A stretch of DNA of 64,000 nt from Desulfobacterales bacterium (GCA_024226555.1 JAAELO010000154.1:1-64000), one strand, 5' to 3'. Positions 1-9,311 are shown, counted from the first letter of the stretch. Numbers and translations are program-made. The notes: a model not told the origin generated them from the sequence alone.

Positions 1-324
1 ATTCAAAGTTTATAAAGGGAACCTCTAATAATTAAAATTTTGGATGAAATACAAGGCATTTCAAAAAATAACGAGCCGGTTTTATTACAGTTTTTTTTGG
101 AAATAACAATGTATTTCGCCAAAAGAGAGGTTATTAGAGATTCCCTAAAAGCTTTAGTTTTATAAAATCTCTACATTAGAAAAAATAACGAGCCGATTCG
201 TTTATAAAACGCTTTAATTTTATAAACATTACAACATTTTTTTTTCGTAATAATACTCCGTTGTTTTATTTTTTTTAAAACAACTTAAGTAGTTCCGTTA
301 AAAGGTGGTTGTTAGAGGTTCCCT
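1..324 (+). repeat. Palindromic element, long variant, interrupted by a second copy
   Basis: The right-hand end, GTTAGAGGTTCCCT, lies at about 311-324. The internal part (about 147-310) matches the copy at 15357-15580 read on the other strand, including the Kdo-unrelated conserved blocks TTTATAAAACGCTTTAATTTT and TTGTTTTATT. The left part is split: bases 8-14 (GTTTATA) continue after the inserted copy with AAAGCTTTAG at about 148, restoring the sequence seen uninterrupted in the copies at 4874, 15357 and 52312. The true left end is outside the window. Confidence 0.75.
15..146 (+). mobile_element. Palindromic element, short variant nested in another copy
   Basis: About 131 bp bounded by AGGGAACCTCTAATAA (16-31) and TTATTAGAGATTCCCT (131-146). 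It has no coding capacity. It sits inside a second copy of the same family. Removing it together with a 2-bp duplication (TA or AA, depending on where the boundary is drawn) restores the intact sequence of the host copy, so this looks like a true insertion. The family resembles miniature inverted-repeat elements that are moved by a transposase encoded elsewhere; no transposase is in this window. Confidence 0.75.
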
Positions 325-354
325 TGATAATTATTATCAAATGGAGTTTTAGCT

Positions 355-954
355 TTGGATAAGTATGTTAGTTTGGGAAATAGTGTTAAATGTTCCAGTT
401 GTAAGAAAACTTTAGATAAAGATCATTTTAATACGTCTAAATTTTACAGATGTCCGTTATGTTCTACAATGGAAGATGTGAGAGTTTTCCCAGCTCTTTA
501 TAAAGATCTTTCTAAACAAACTGTAAAGGAAGAGCTTGTAATTGATGATGAAGCAGGTTGTTTCTATCATCCTGAAAAAAAAGCAGCGACTCCCTGTTCC
601 GGTTGTGGTAGATTTCTTTGTGAGCTTTGTAATGTGGAGATGGGCAATAGTAACTATTGCCTGTCTTGTTTGGAAAAATCACAAAAAAAGAATGATGTAA
701 ATACTATTGAAAAAGCAAGAACCTTGTATGATAGAATGGCTCTTTTTATGGCTCTTGCTCCTTTCACAATAATTCTGTATTTCGTAACAATTATTACTGC
801 TCCGGTTTCTCTCTTCATTTCAATAAGATACTGGAATAAACCAATGAGCATTCTTCCAAGAACAAAATACAGGTTTATTATAGCTTTTATTGTTAGTTTA
901 GGTGAAATAATAGCAATGATAGTGTTTACATATTTTTTAATTAAAGAGTTTTAA
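355..954 (+). CDS. Zinc-ribbon/B-box-type membrane protein
   Basis: A 199-residue protein of unknown function. Two zinc-binding parts are visible: C13-x2-C16 with C33-x2-C36, and a B-box-like cluster (residues about 68-106) of one histidine and many cysteines, with the pattern CxxCGRFLCxLC and CLSC. Two hydrophobic segments near residues 130-155 and 168-195 make it a membrane protein with a cytoplasmic zinc head. The start is TTG, preceded by GGAG at suitable spacing. It opens a tightly packed operon leading to DUF4129, DUF4350 and MoxR genes, where small zinc-finger membrane proteins are common companions. The gene at 1900 carries a second B-box-like head. A role in recruiting or anchoring the MoxR system is inference only. 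Confidence 0.7.
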   Translation: MDKYVSLGNSVKCSSCKKTLDKDHFNTSKFYRCPLCSTMEDVRVFPALYKDLSKQTVKEELVIDDEAGCFYHPEKKAATPCSGCGRFLCELCNVEMGNSNYCLSCLEKSQKKNDVNTIEKARTLYDRMALFMALAPFTIILYFVTIITAPVSLFISIRYWNKPMSILPRTKYRFIIAFIVSLGEIIAMIVFTYFLIKEF

Positions 955-955
955 T

Positions 956-1900
956 ATGGATGATTTGAAATACAAAAAACTGGCAAAAAAGAGGTTTTTT
1001 CTTGGTTACAGCTCATTGTGGGAAAGTTCTGACCATCTCCTTCTTGCAAAATGCAGGGGCTTTACAGAGGAATATAAAAGATTCTACTTCAATGATATAC
1101 AAGCGATCTCGACTATAAAAACAAAGAGTCTTTTAGGTTGGAATATATTTTTTTCCATTATGCTAATTATTTGTTTTTTTACAATGATAAATAATGGAAC
1201 AATTTCCGTTTTTTTCTTTTTTCTTTTTGCAATATTAATACTGATACACTCATTAAAAGGGAAGACCTGCAAAACATATATAACCACAGCAGTTCAAAAA
1301 ACTGAACTTTTTCCATTAACAAGAAGAAATATATCAGCTAAAACAGTTAATAAAATCCAGGAACTTGTTAATCGTAATCAGGGAATCATAGATGAAGATG
1401 AGATTGACAACCCGGATAAACAGGATATATCGGTAAGAAAAATCAAGAAAGTTAGTAATGTCGTCCATACTAAATATCCAAAAATATTGTTTGGCTTAAT
1501 GCTGATTTATGGGTTTTTTGAAGCATTAATCTATTGGAAATACTATTATATTCTATCCTCAACAATTGTAATGATTTTGCTACTTTCTCTAATACTTGTT
1601 GCTGCTATAGTTTCATTAGCAAAAAGTAAAGCAAACATTATTCCATTGAAAGTTGCCATGATTAGTTCAATTGTTTTTTCTATCTCTCATTTTATAGCGA
1701 TGTATATTGGATTAATAGTTGAGTTGACAAAATTAAAATTAAAATTCCAAAACACAGGAAATTTAATACTAATGGTCCACGATTCAAATCCATTAAAGTA
1801 CACAGGATTTTATGTAGGTATTGTTGCATTTATAATTGGTTTAATTGGTATCTATTTTACTTTTGAACAGGGTAAAAAGATTTCGGCGGATGATAACTAA
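956..1900 (+). CDS. Hypothetical multi-spanning membrane protein
   Basis: A 314-residue protein that I do not recognise. The N-terminal part (residues 1-50) is soluble and looks like a short PH/bPH-type strand-rich segment ('LLLAKCRGFTEEYKRFYF'). A hydrophobic hairpin at about 65-100 follows, then a soluble stretch, then about four more membrane segments between residues 170 and 310. The start lies one base after the previous stop and the stop overlaps the next ATG, so it is translationally coupled to both neighbours. Its place between two zinc-finger membrane proteins suggests that the three form a unit, but nothing in the sequence gives an activity. Confidence 0.65.
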   Translation: MDDLKYKKLAKKRFFLGYSSLWESSDHLLLAKCRGFTEEYKRFYFNDIQAISTIKTKSLLGWNIFFSIMLIICFFTMINNGTISVFFFFLFAILILIHSLKGKTCKTYITTAVQKTELFPLTRRNISAKTVNKIQELVNRNQGIIDEDEIDNPDKQDISVRKIKKVSNVVHTKYPKILFGLMLIYGFFEALIYWKYYYILSSTIVMILLLSLILVAAIVSLAKSKANIIPLKVAMISSIVFSISHFIAMYIGLIVELTKLKLKFQNTGNLILMVHDSNPLKYTGFYVGIVAFIIGLIGIYFTFEQGKKISADDN

Positions 1901-2214
1901 TGGATATAAGTAGTAGTAAATGTCATAACCACCTGCAAAGAGAAGCAGTCGCAGTTTGCCTGAAATGCGGCAGATTTTATTGCAGGGAGTGTGTGACAGA
2001 GCATAACGATCAGGTAATTTGCAGCAGTTGTCTGATGGTTAAAGACGAACCCATATTTAAAAAATTTAAGTTAAGAAAACCATTTATCTATTCACTCCTT
2101 TTTTGTATTGGTATTTTTTCTGCCTGGATCTTCTTTTTTTATATTGGAGATATGCTATTATCTTTACCCTCTGATTTTCATGACGGAACAATTTGGGAAA
2201 GGGTAGTTAAATAA
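1900..2214 (+). CDS. Small B-box zinc-finger membrane protein
   Basis: A 104-residue protein. Residues 7-48 form a compact B-box-type zinc finger: CHNH near the start, then AVCLKCGRFYCRECV and a later CSSC pair. One hydrophobic segment (about 62-88) anchors it in the membrane, with the finger probably cytoplasmic. The ATG overlaps the stop of the previous gene, and its own stop abuts the next ATG. It resembles the zinc head of the protein at 355-954 and may have arisen from it. In bacteria such fingers are found next to membrane enzymes and MoxR-type operons; their ligand is unknown. Confidence 0.7.
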   Translation: MDISSSKCHNHLQREAVAVCLKCGRFYCRECVTEHNDQVICSSCLMVKDEPIFKKFKLRKPFIYSLLFCIGIFSAWIFFFYIGDMLLSLPSDFHDGTIWERVVK

Positions 2215-3804
2215 ATGAAAAGTTCCAATGATCAAACAGCAACACAAATAATAGAAGAGAGTGTACATGTTTTGAAATCTGTGCCACTTTTAATTATTTC
2301 AAAATATCTCATTGGCACAATCCCTTTTATTCTTTACTTTCTGTTTTTTTGGGGAGATATGAGCCACAGCTCTGGTATGGAATCATATTTAGCACCTTTC
2401 TCCCTTTCACTTGCTATCTTGTTTATTTGGATGAAGGTCTGGCAATCGATTTTTATGACAGAGATAAAAGCTTTTAAGGCTAATACCAAAGTTTTATGGA
2501 GTTTAAAAAGAGTCGTAAAACTAATACTCTATCAAACAATCATACAACCCACGGGATTATTTCTAATACATGCTACAGGTTTTTTACTATATTTGCCTTT
2601 TCCCTGGATTTTTGCTTTCTATCAGAATTATTCTATTGATAATAATGAACCTGGAATCAGAGGTAGAATTTTTAGTGCCTACAGATTAGGCTGTATTAAT
2701 CCAAGACAAAACATTAAGATTCTTTTTATATATAGTCTTTTTGGCTTTTTTGTTTTTTTAAATGTTTGCTCCGTACTCTACTTTCTGCCTTACTTACTAA
2801 GCAGAATCCTGGGTATTGAAACACTATTTTCCATGAGTGGTTTTAGTTTCTTAAATCCATCTTTTTTAGTGATTTCAATGGGTATAACCTATATATGTGT
2901 TGATCCATTTATTAAAACAACTTATGCCATCAGATGCTTCTATGGAAGCTCAATGCTCACAGGGGAAGACCTTACAGCTGAACTTAAAAGTTTTAAACAA
3001 AAAAGTATAGTTTTTGCCGTGATTCTGATTTTATTTCTTATTCCAATATCCATTTCTTCCCAAACAATTACCCACACTCCAAACGAACTTAATGAATCCA
3101 TTGAGGAAACTCTAAGCCAAAGAAAGTTTAAGTGGAAAATACCTAGGCCTCAGGAAGAAAGAGTAAGAACCGGGATGTTTGATTCATTTATTGACTGGAT
3201 TAAACCATATTTTAAGAGCTTTGAGAAAACCTTAAAAAAATGGTTTGAAAGTTCTTCAAGAAAACCAAGGGGTAGCAATAGGGATGTAAATAGCTACACC
3301 AGCAGCAGTCAGATCTCCTATACAAAAATATTTGTAATTTTAATAATAGCTCTGTTATGTATCGGATTAATTTTTTTCATTAGAAATTTTAAACTCAAAA
3401 AGAAAGATATTGGCGCAGGAGAGAATCCTTTACAAAGCGAGACACCAGACCTTACAGATGATTATGTTGATGCAGATAATTTAAAACATGACAAATGGCG
3501 CGAACTTGCAAATAAATTAATAGGAGAAGGATCGTACCGGCTGGCACTGAGAGCTCTTTTATTATCAATTTTATCCAATATGTCTGAAAAAAGATTTTTG
3601 CATATAGCACGTTACAAATCGAACCTTGATTATGGCTATGAGCTTGAAAGAAGAACCCACGACAATAAAGATCTTAATCTATTGTTTCGAAGCTTTGTAA
3701 AACGTTTTGACAGGGTGTGGTATGGATTACATGAAATATCTGAAACAGATATTTCCATATATGTTGCTGATCAGGAGAGGATATTAGGATTTGCGGAAAA
3801 ATAA
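2215..3804 (+). CDS. DUF4129 domain membrane protein
   Basis: A 529-residue protein. The N-terminal half has about six hydrophobic segments (residues 25-290). A basic, proline-rich stretch (about 300-365) leads to another membrane helix (about 375-392). The C-terminal 90 residues match DUF4129: WRELANKLIGEGSYRLALRA followed by an LARYKSNLDY-like motif. DUF4129 proteins accompany DUF4350, MoxR and DUF58 proteins in many phyla and are thought to work with them in a membrane-associated assembly or chaperone system; their exact activity is not known. It overlaps the next gene by 14 bp. Confidence 0.8.
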   Translation: MKSSNDQTATQIIEESVHVLKSVPLLIISKYLIGTIPFILYFLFFWGDMSHSSGMESYLAPFSLSLAILFIWMKVWQSIFMTEIKAFKANTKVLWSLKRVVKLILYQTIIQPTGLFLIHATGFLLYLPFPWIFAFYQNYSIDNNEPGIRGRIFSAYRLGCINPRQNIKILFIYSLFGFFVFLNVCSVLYFLPYLLSRILGIETLFSMSGFSFLNPSFLVISMGITYICVDPFIKTTYAIRCFYGSSMLTGEDLTAELKSFKQKSIVFAVILILFLIPISISSQTITHTPNELNESIEETLSQRKFKWKIPRPQEERVRTGMFDSFIDWIKPYFKSFEKTLKKWFESSSRKPRGSNRDVNSYTSSSQISYTKIFVILIIALLCIGLIFFIRNFKLKKKDIGAGENPLQSETPDLTDDYVDADNLKHDKWRELANKLIGEGSYRLALRALLLSILSNMSEKRFLHIARYKSNLDYGYELERRTHDNKDLNLLFRSFVKRFDRVWYGLHEISETDISIYVADQERILGFAEK

Positions 3805-4894
3805 ACAAAAAATAGTTTTCCTTTCGATAATAACCTTTTTCATCTTTGGGACTTACTGGCTTTTTTCTCTCCAGTTTGAAGCTGGTGATATTTACCCTCC
3901 CTACTCATCTTTAAGGTCTGATCCTTTAGGTACAAGAGCATTCTTTGAAAGTTGCGATAATTTAAATCAAATATCAACCGAAAGAAATTTTCTACCTTTT
4001 AAGCGTATTAAGTGGGAGAAAGCAGATACTTTCTTTTTTGCAGGCTCAAAAAGGCTACCAGTTAAAAGCAGAATGGAAGCATTTAACAAACAGGCTAAAA
4101 AGGGAAAGAGAATTGTTTATATGCTGTTTCCTGTTGATAGAATGGCTCGTTTAAAAAAAGAAAAAAGTATTGGTAGTTGGGAAACCAAGGGTTTTACTGT
4201 AAAAAAGTTCGACTGGAAGTCAAAAGATAAATCCATAGCTGACTACAGGTTTGATAACAGACTCTCTTTACACTCAAACAGATATTTTCAAATTAAAGAT
4301 AATAGCTGGAAAACAATATTATCATATCATAATTACCCTGTTATCATTGAAAAGAAGATTGGAAGTGGTAGTATTGTTATGACCACTGATTCCTATTATA
4401 TCAGTAATGAGATTCTGAAAAAAAATCCCACTCCTAAATTATTACTATGGTTAATAGGTGGAAAAACCAGAATTGTATTTGATGAAGCTCATTTTAATAT
4501 AAAAGCTAATTATGGTATTGCATCATTAATAAAAGAGTATGATCTGGTATTTTTCTTCATCACTATAATAATTGTTACTATACTTTTCATTTGGAAAAAT
4601 GCGACCCATTTTATTCCACCACTTTCAACAGGGACTTATGATGATGAAAATATTCTTATGGAAAAAGATAGCAGATCAGGACTGATTAATCTTCTTTATA
4701 GGAATATCAATAAAAAAGACTTATTAAATAAATGTATGGAAGAGTATAAAAGGACACTCAATAAACGAACCAACACAAAAGATACCATAACAAAAGCTGA
4801 AAATGTTGTGGATAATATAGAACCGAAAGAGATTATCTCAGGATATAATGAGATTTCAAAAATACTTTCAAAGAAGGAACCTCAAAATAATTAA
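3791..4894 (+). CDS. DUF4350 domain protein
   Basis: A 367-residue protein with an N-terminal signal anchor (residues about 9-27), a DUF4350 domain (YPPYSSLRSDPLGTRAFFES is its usual opening), a second membrane helix near residues 250-272 and a charged cytoplasmic tail. The domain resembles GATase-1-like folds and is found beside DUF4129 and MoxR genes. The TTG start overlaps the upstream gene, so translation is probably coupled. The last few codons (KEPQNN and stop) come from the left end of the palindromic element at 4874-5039. The native C terminus has therefore been replaced by element sequence. Confidence 0.8.
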   Translation: MRKNKQKIVFLSIITFFIFGTYWLFSLQFEAGDIYPPYSSLRSDPLGTRAFFESCDNLNQISTERNFLPFKRIKWEKADTFFFAGSKRLPVKSRMEAFNKQAKKGKRIVYMLFPVDRMARLKKEKSIGSWETKGFTVKKFDWKSKDKSIADYRFDNRLSLHSNRYFQIKDNSWKTILSYHNYPVIIEKKIGSGSIVMTTDSYYISNEILKKNPTPKLLLWLIGGKTRIVFDEAHFNIKANYGIASLIKEYDLVFFFITIIIVTILFIWKNATHFIPPLSTGTYDDENILMEKDSRSGLINLLYRNINKKDLLNKCMEEYKRTLNKRTNTKDTITKAENVVDNIEPKEIISGYNEISKILSKKEPQNN

Positions 4895-5039
4895 AATTTT
4901 GATTGAAATTCAACGTTTATAAAAGCTTATTTAGTTTTATAAAATCTCAGCATGAGAAAAAATAATGAGCGGTTTTACAACAGTTACTTTTTTTGAGTAA
5001 CGCAGTAGTTCGGTCAAAAGGCAATTATTAGAGGTTACT
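4874..5039 (+). repeat. Palindromic element, about 165 bp
   Basis: Degenerate left end AAGGAACCTCAAAATAATTAA and right end ATTATTAGAGGTTACT. An internal inverted repeat is also present (GAGAAAAAATAAT pairing with AGTTACTTTTTTTGAG). It lies inside the operon, between the DUF4350 gene and moxR. Transcribed through, it could fold into a long hairpin and act as a processing or attenuation point. It supplies the stop codon of the upstream gene. Confidence 0.75.
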
Positions 5040-5061
5040 ATAAATAAATTTGGGAGATAAA

Positions 5062-6027
5062 ATGGATAAAGAAACAGAAAAACTGATAGAAGCTTTGGAA
5101 CTTGCAAAAAAAGAAACCGCAAAAGTAATAATTGGACAGGAAGATATAATCAATAAACTACTTATTGCTATTTTCACAAACAACCATGTATTGATTGAGG
5201 GGGTTCCGGGAATAGCCAAAACGCTACTTGTGCGAACGTTGTCTAAAATTCTGGGAAGTGATTTTTCAAGAATCCAATTTACTCCCGACCTGATGCCTGC
5301 TGATATTACCGGTACTCATGTTTTTAATATGCAGAAGGGAAATTTTTCTCTTGTGAAAGGGCCGGTTTTCACAACTTTTTTGCTTGCAGATGAAATTAAC
5401 AGGGCTCCTGCTAAAACACAATCCGCTCTTCTGGAAGCGATGCAGGAAAGAACTGTAACAATAGATAGAAGAACACATGAACTTTCATCCAATTTTACCG
5501 TATTTGCTACACAGAACCCTATAGAGCATGAAGGAACATATCCCCTTCCTGAAGCGCAAAAGGACAGATTCATGCTCAAAGTTAATATGAATCCTCCCTC
5601 TTTTGAAGATGAATTGCTTCTTGCAAAAAGGATGATTGGGGATGATTCTCCAGAAAATGTTCTTCAAAAAGATGAAATTCAGGCAATTTTAACTCCGGAA
5701 ATTTTAGAATCATTACGCAAAAATCTTAATGAAATTATCATAAGTGATGATCTTGTTGATTATATTGTCAAACTGGTACGAAAAACCAGAACACATCAAA
5801 GTATTCTAAATGGAGCAGGGCCAAGAGCAACCCAGGCTTTAATATTATCAAGCAGGGCTTATGCTGCTATTTCAGGAAGAAATTTTGTTATACCAGATGA
5901 TGTTAAATATATGTCAGGATCTGTTCTTGAACATAGAATAATTTTAAGACCTGAATATGAAATTGAAGGATTAACAGAACAGGAAGTTATTGTGCAAATA
6001 CTTCAGGATACAGCAGTACCAAGGTAA
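5062..6027 (+). CDS. MoxR family AAA+ ATPase
   Basis: A 321-residue cytoplasmic ATPase. Walker A is GVPGIAKT (an Ala replaces the usual Gly before the Lys, as in many MoxR proteins). Walker B is LLADEINRAP, followed by AKTQSALLEAMQE and the TQNPIEHEGTYPLPEAQ segment that identifies MoxR. The C-terminal lid follows. ATG at 5062 is preferred over the in-frame TTG at 5050 because GGGAG at 5052-5056 sits at proper distance from it. MoxR ATPases work with VWA or DUF58 partners to mature or activate protein complexes. Here the partner is the DUF58 gene five bases downstream. Confidence 0.92.
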   Translation: MDKETEKLIEALELAKKETAKVIIGQEDIINKLLIAIFTNNHVLIEGVPGIAKTLLVRTLSKILGSDFSRIQFTPDLMPADITGTHVFNMQKGNFSLVKGPVFTTFLLADEINRAPAKTQSALLEAMQERTVTIDRRTHELSSNFTVFATQNPIEHEGTYPLPEAQKDRFMLKVNMNPPSFEDELLLAKRMIGDDSPENVLQKDEIQAILTPEILESLRKNLNEIIISDDLVDYIVKLVRKTRTHQSILNGAGPRATQALILSSRAYAAISGRNFVIPDDVKYMSGSVLEHRIILRPEYEIEGLTEQEVIVQILQDTAVPR

Positions 6028-6032
6028 TATTA

Positions 6033-7367
6033 ATGCTATCATTTAAACCAAATTACAGAATGATATTTCTTTCAGGTATTATACTTTTACCTTTAGGGAT
6101 AGCAAAAGCTTATACAGAAATAAGCAATCCAGCAATTACCGGATTGCTTATCCTGTTTATTATGTTTTTGCTTTTAGATATATTTATATCAAAAAACAGA
6201 TTAAAGTCTGTTTCTGTGAATACTCCTGAAATTGTCAGGATCTCAAAAGGCAGGGATGCTGATGTCAGATTTGAAGTTATCTCAGAAAACAAGTCTACTG
6301 CAAAGATCCGTATTGGAATCCAAAAACCTGATGGTGTATCTTCAGACAAATACCAGAAAACAATTTACCTGAATCAACCATTTCTATGGAAATTTAAAGG
6401 CACAAATACTGGTAAGTATAGTATAGAAAATATTTACTTTGAAACAGATTCATTTTTTGGTCTCTGGTCAATTAAGGATAGTTGTGGTTTAAAATTAACT
6501 TTCAGAGTTTATCCAGACCTCATATCTGAGCAAAAAGCTATTACTGCTTTTTTTAAAGGATTGAAATCAGGTATTCATTCCTTAAGACAAATTGGTAAAG
6601 GGCGGGAATTCGAACAGCTAAGAGATTATCTGCCAGGTGACAGTTATGAAGATATTCATTGGAAAGCCACATCAAGAAGAGCTTATCCTGTTTCCAAAAT
6701 CTACCGAATGGAAAGAACTCAGGATGTTTATATCATTATCGACAGCTCCAGACTAAGTGCAAGAAATGCTAATGTATTTAATAAAAATATTAATGATCAT
6801 GATGCAACAATACTTGAAAGATATATTGTGTCAGCACTTGTAACCGGAATGGCTGCTGTTAGAAATAGTGATAATTTCGGACTGTTAACTTTTTCAAATA
6901 AAATTAATGGTTTTCTTAAAGCTGGAAATGGTAAGAGTCATTTCAACTCCTGTAGAGATATGCTCTATACTCTTAAGCCCAACATTGTTTCACCCGATTA
7001 CCCTGAACTTTTTTCATATATCGGTACCAAAATAAGAAAGAGATCCCTTTTAATTTTTCTAACAAGTATGGATGATTCTATTCTTGCTGATAACTTTATA
7101 CAAAATATTGATGTCCTGAGTAAAAGGCATATTGTTCTTGTTAACATGATGAAACCATTTGGAGCAAAAGAGGTTTTTTCAGAGAATTTAGACTCACTAA
7201 ATGAGATCTATGAGAGTTTATGCGGACATTTTACATGGGAAAAACTTTTTGAAACTGAGAAAAAGCTTGGTACAAGTGGTGTTGGTTTTTCACTTCTTGA
7301 GAATGAAAAAATGACCATCGATCTTATTAACCAATATATGAATATTAAACAGAGGCAAATTCTTTGA
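6033..7367 (+). CDS. DUF58 domain protein (MoxR partner)
   Basis: A 444-residue protein. Two hydrophobic segments at the N terminus (about 8-25 and 30-50) anchor it in the membrane. The DUF58 core has the signature REFEQLRDYLPGDSYEDIHW, followed by K-A-T-S-R. After this comes a VWA-like fold starting at VYIIIDSSR, a D-x-S-type metal site variant. DUF58 proteins are the standard substrates or partners of MoxR ATPases. The stop overlaps the TTG start of the SpoIIM gene. The product of the cluster's action is unknown; cell-envelope processes are most often proposed. Confidence 0.9.
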   Translation: MLSFKPNYRMIFLSGIILLPLGIAKAYTEISNPAITGLLILFIMFLLLDIFISKNRLKSVSVNTPEIVRISKGRDADVRFEVISENKSTAKIRIGIQKPDGVSSDKYQKTIYLNQPFLWKFKGTNTGKYSIENIYFETDSFFGLWSIKDSCGLKLTFRVYPDLISEQKAITAFFKGLKSGIHSLRQIGKGREFEQLRDYLPGDSYEDIHWKATSRRAYPVSKIYRMERTQDVYIIIDSSRLSARNANVFNKNINDHDATILERYIVSALVTGMAAVRNSDNFGLLTFSNKINGFLKAGNGKSHFNSCRDMLYTLKPNIVSPDYPELFSYIGTKIRKRSLLIFLTSMDDSILADNFIQNIDVLSKRHIVLVNMMKPFGAKEVFSENLDSLNEIYESLCGHFTWEKLFETEKKLGTSGVGFSLLENEKMTIDLINQYMNIKQRQIL

Positions 7368-8362
7368 TTATTGATCTTGATAAATTTATTGAAGAAGAAA
7401 ACATTTTCTGGGAAGAACTTGAAAAGGTATTAAGAATTTCAGATGCAGAGCCTGGTCATAAGATGTCACTTGAAGAGTTAAAAAGGTTTCATTATCTCTA
7501 TGAGAGAACGTCAGCCGGACTTGCAAGGATTTCAACATTTTCAGCTAAACAGGAACTAAGAGAATATTTAGAATCTCTTGTTGCAAGAGCTTTTGCAAAT
7601 ATCCATGAAAACAGAAGAAGTAAAACTAAATTTTCACCTTTTAAGTGGTTTTTTCATACTTTTCCAACAACCTTTCGAAAATATATTAAGGCATTTACAA
7701 TTGCTCTGTTGATTATATCTGCAGGGGCCATTTTTGGTGGCGGAGCTGTTTATTTTGATACAGATGCCAAACAGGTTATAATGCCTTTTGAAGGACTAAA
7801 AAAGTCTCCCACTGAAAGAGTGAAAAAAGAGGAGTCATCTAAAGGTACGCATTTGGAAAACCGAAAATCATCCTTTGCATCCCATTTAATGGCAAATAAT
7901 ATAAGAGTTTCTATTTTCGTTCTTGCACTTGGAATGACCTTTGGAGTTGGAACCGTACTTGTTCTTTTTATTAACGGTATCTATCTTGGGGCTGTTATGG
8001 CAGATTATATTATGGCCGGACAAACCAAATTCCTTGCTGGCTGGCTTCTTCCCCATGGATCCATTGAAATTCCAGCCATAATTATAGCTGGGCAGGCAGG
8101 CTTGCTATTAGGAAGCGCTCTGATTGGCTGGGAAACTCCTGTTCCATTAGGGGACAGATTGAGAAAAATCGGTGGCGATTTAACAACACTTATTTTTGGT
8201 GTGGCTGTTTTACTGGTTTGGGCTGGTATTATAGAAAGCTTCTTTTCCCAATACCATGAACCTGTCATATCCTACTCTTTCAAAATAGTATTTGGATTTT
8301 TTCAGTTAACACTACTGGTGTTGCTTCTTTCAATTTCAGGTAGAGGTAAACAGCAGATATGA
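7364..8362 (+). CDS. SpoIIM/DUF95 family membrane protein
   Basis: A 332-residue protein. A soluble helical N-terminal part (residues 1-95) precedes about five membrane segments with the DUF95/SpoIIM pattern: NNIRVSIFVLALGMTFGVGT, then GWLLPHGSIEIPAIIIAGQA. The family is named after sporulation stage II protein M of Bacillus. In Gram-negative bacteria it belongs to MoxR-DUF58-RDD clusters and has no link to sporulation. The TTG start overlaps the DUF58 stop and the stop overlaps the RDD ATG, so the three are translated together. Confidence 0.88.
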   Translation: MIIDLDKFIEEENIFWEELEKVLRISDAEPGHKMSLEELKRFHYLYERTSAGLARISTFSAKQELREYLESLVARAFANIHENRRSKTKFSPFKWFFHTFPTTFRKYIKAFTIALLIISAGAIFGGGAVYFDTDAKQVIMPFEGLKKSPTERVKKEESSKGTHLENRKSSFASHLMANNIRVSIFVLALGMTFGVGTVLVLFINGIYLGAVMADYIMAGQTKFLAGWLLPHGSIEIPAIIIAGQAGLLLGSALIGWETPVPLGDRLRKIGGDLTTLIFGVAVLLVWAGIIESFFSQYHEPVISYSFKIVFGFFQLTLLVLLLSISGRGKQQI

Positions 8363-9114
8363 ATAAAACTAACAAACTAACAATAAGAACACCGGAAGGA
8401 ATAACATTTTCACTATTTCCTGCAAGTCCTGTCATAAGACTTCTTGCATATTCCATTGATTTTTTAATTATTATTACTCTTAATATGTTTGTAAGTAAAA
8501 TTATATCAATACTTTCCATATTCTCACAGGATCTTGCACAGGCTTTTTCCATTTTAATATTTTTTGCCATTTCAATAGCATACACAATTTTAATTGAATG
8601 GATTTGGAACGGTCAGACTGTTGGTAAGAAAATAATGAAAATAAGAGTGGTTGATAAAAATGGACTTAATCTTCGTTTTAGCCAGATAGTAATCCGAAAT
8701 CTACTGAGGTTTATTGATGCTTTTCCAGCGTTCTATTTACTTGGGGGAATATCTTCTCTAATTTCATCAAAATCACAAAGATTGGGAGATATTGCCGCAA
8801 ACACCGTTGTTATATGGAACAGGAATGTAAAAGAACCTAATTTTGAGAAACTCTTCAGTGGAAAATACAACTCTTTAAGAGAATACCCACATCTCATTGC
8901 CAGATTAAGACAGAAGGTGTCACCGGAGGAGGCAGACATTGCTCTACGTGCAATAATGAGAAGGGATGGTCTTAACCCCTCTTCCCGTGTTGAAATTTTC
9001 AACGTAATTAGTCAACACTTCAAAAAGATAACAGAGTTTGATGAAGAAACGCTTGAAGGCATTTCAGATGAACAATATGTTAGAAATATAGCTGATGTTC
9101 TTTATAATACATAA
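8359..9114 (+). CDS. RDD family membrane protein
   Basis: A 251-residue protein. Residues 12-155 form an RDD domain: SPVIRLLAYSIDFLIIITLN with its R and D, a second membrane segment, then EWIWNGQTVGKKIMKIRVVD and RNLLRFIDAFPAFYLLGG, ending in a QRLGDIAANTVVI motif. A soluble helical tail of about 95 residues follows. RDD proteins are small integral membrane proteins that regularly close MoxR-DUF58-SpoIIM operons. An element copy begins eight bases after the stop. Confidence 0.88.
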   Translation: MNKTNKLTIRTPEGITFSLFPASPVIRLLAYSIDFLIIITLNMFVSKIISILSIFSQDLAQAFSILIFFAISIAYTILIEWIWNGQTVGKKIMKIRVVDKNGLNLRFSQIVIRNLLRFIDAFPAFYLLGGISSLISSKSQRLGDIAANTVVIWNRNVKEPNFEKLFSGKYNSLREYPHLIARLRQKVSPEEADIALRAIMRRDGLNPSSRVEIFNVISQHFKKITEFDEETLEGISDEQYVRNIADVLYNT

Positions 9115-9121
9115 TTATTAG

Positions 9122-9253
9122 AGGGAATCTCTAATAACTGCCTTTTGATCGAACTACTGCGTTCTTCAAAATTAAAAACTGTAGTAAAAACAGCTCGTTA
9201 TTTATTTCTCAGCCTTGTATTTCAATAAAAATACTAGTTATTAGAGGTTCCCT
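9122..9253 (-). repeat. Palindromic element, short variant, inverted
   Basis: Read on the minus strand it runs from AGGGAACCTCTAATAA (right side here) to TTATTAGAGATTCCCT (left side, 9121-9136), with the usual inner block AACGCAGTAGTTCGATCAAAA. At the left junction TTATTAGAG occurs just before GGAATCTCTAATAA, as if a second element end abuts it. It lies directly 3' of the RDD gene. Confidence 0.72.
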
Positions 9254-9268
9254 AGAGTTTCCTTTAAT

Positions 9269-9307
9269 AAAAAAAAGGTATGGGAGGGGGCAATTTCTTC
9301 CCATACC
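9269..9307 (-). terminator. Rho-independent terminator (minus strand)
   Basis: Perfect 9-bp stem GGTATGGGA (9277-9285) with TCCCATACC (9299-9307). On the minus strand it is followed by eight T residues (A-run at 9269-9276). This is a strong intrinsic terminator for leftward transcription. The leftward gene nearest to it is the nitrilase, whose stop is 640 bp away. It may instead end a non-coding transcript from the region 9310-9710. Confidence 0.7.
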
Positions 9308-9311
9308 TGTT

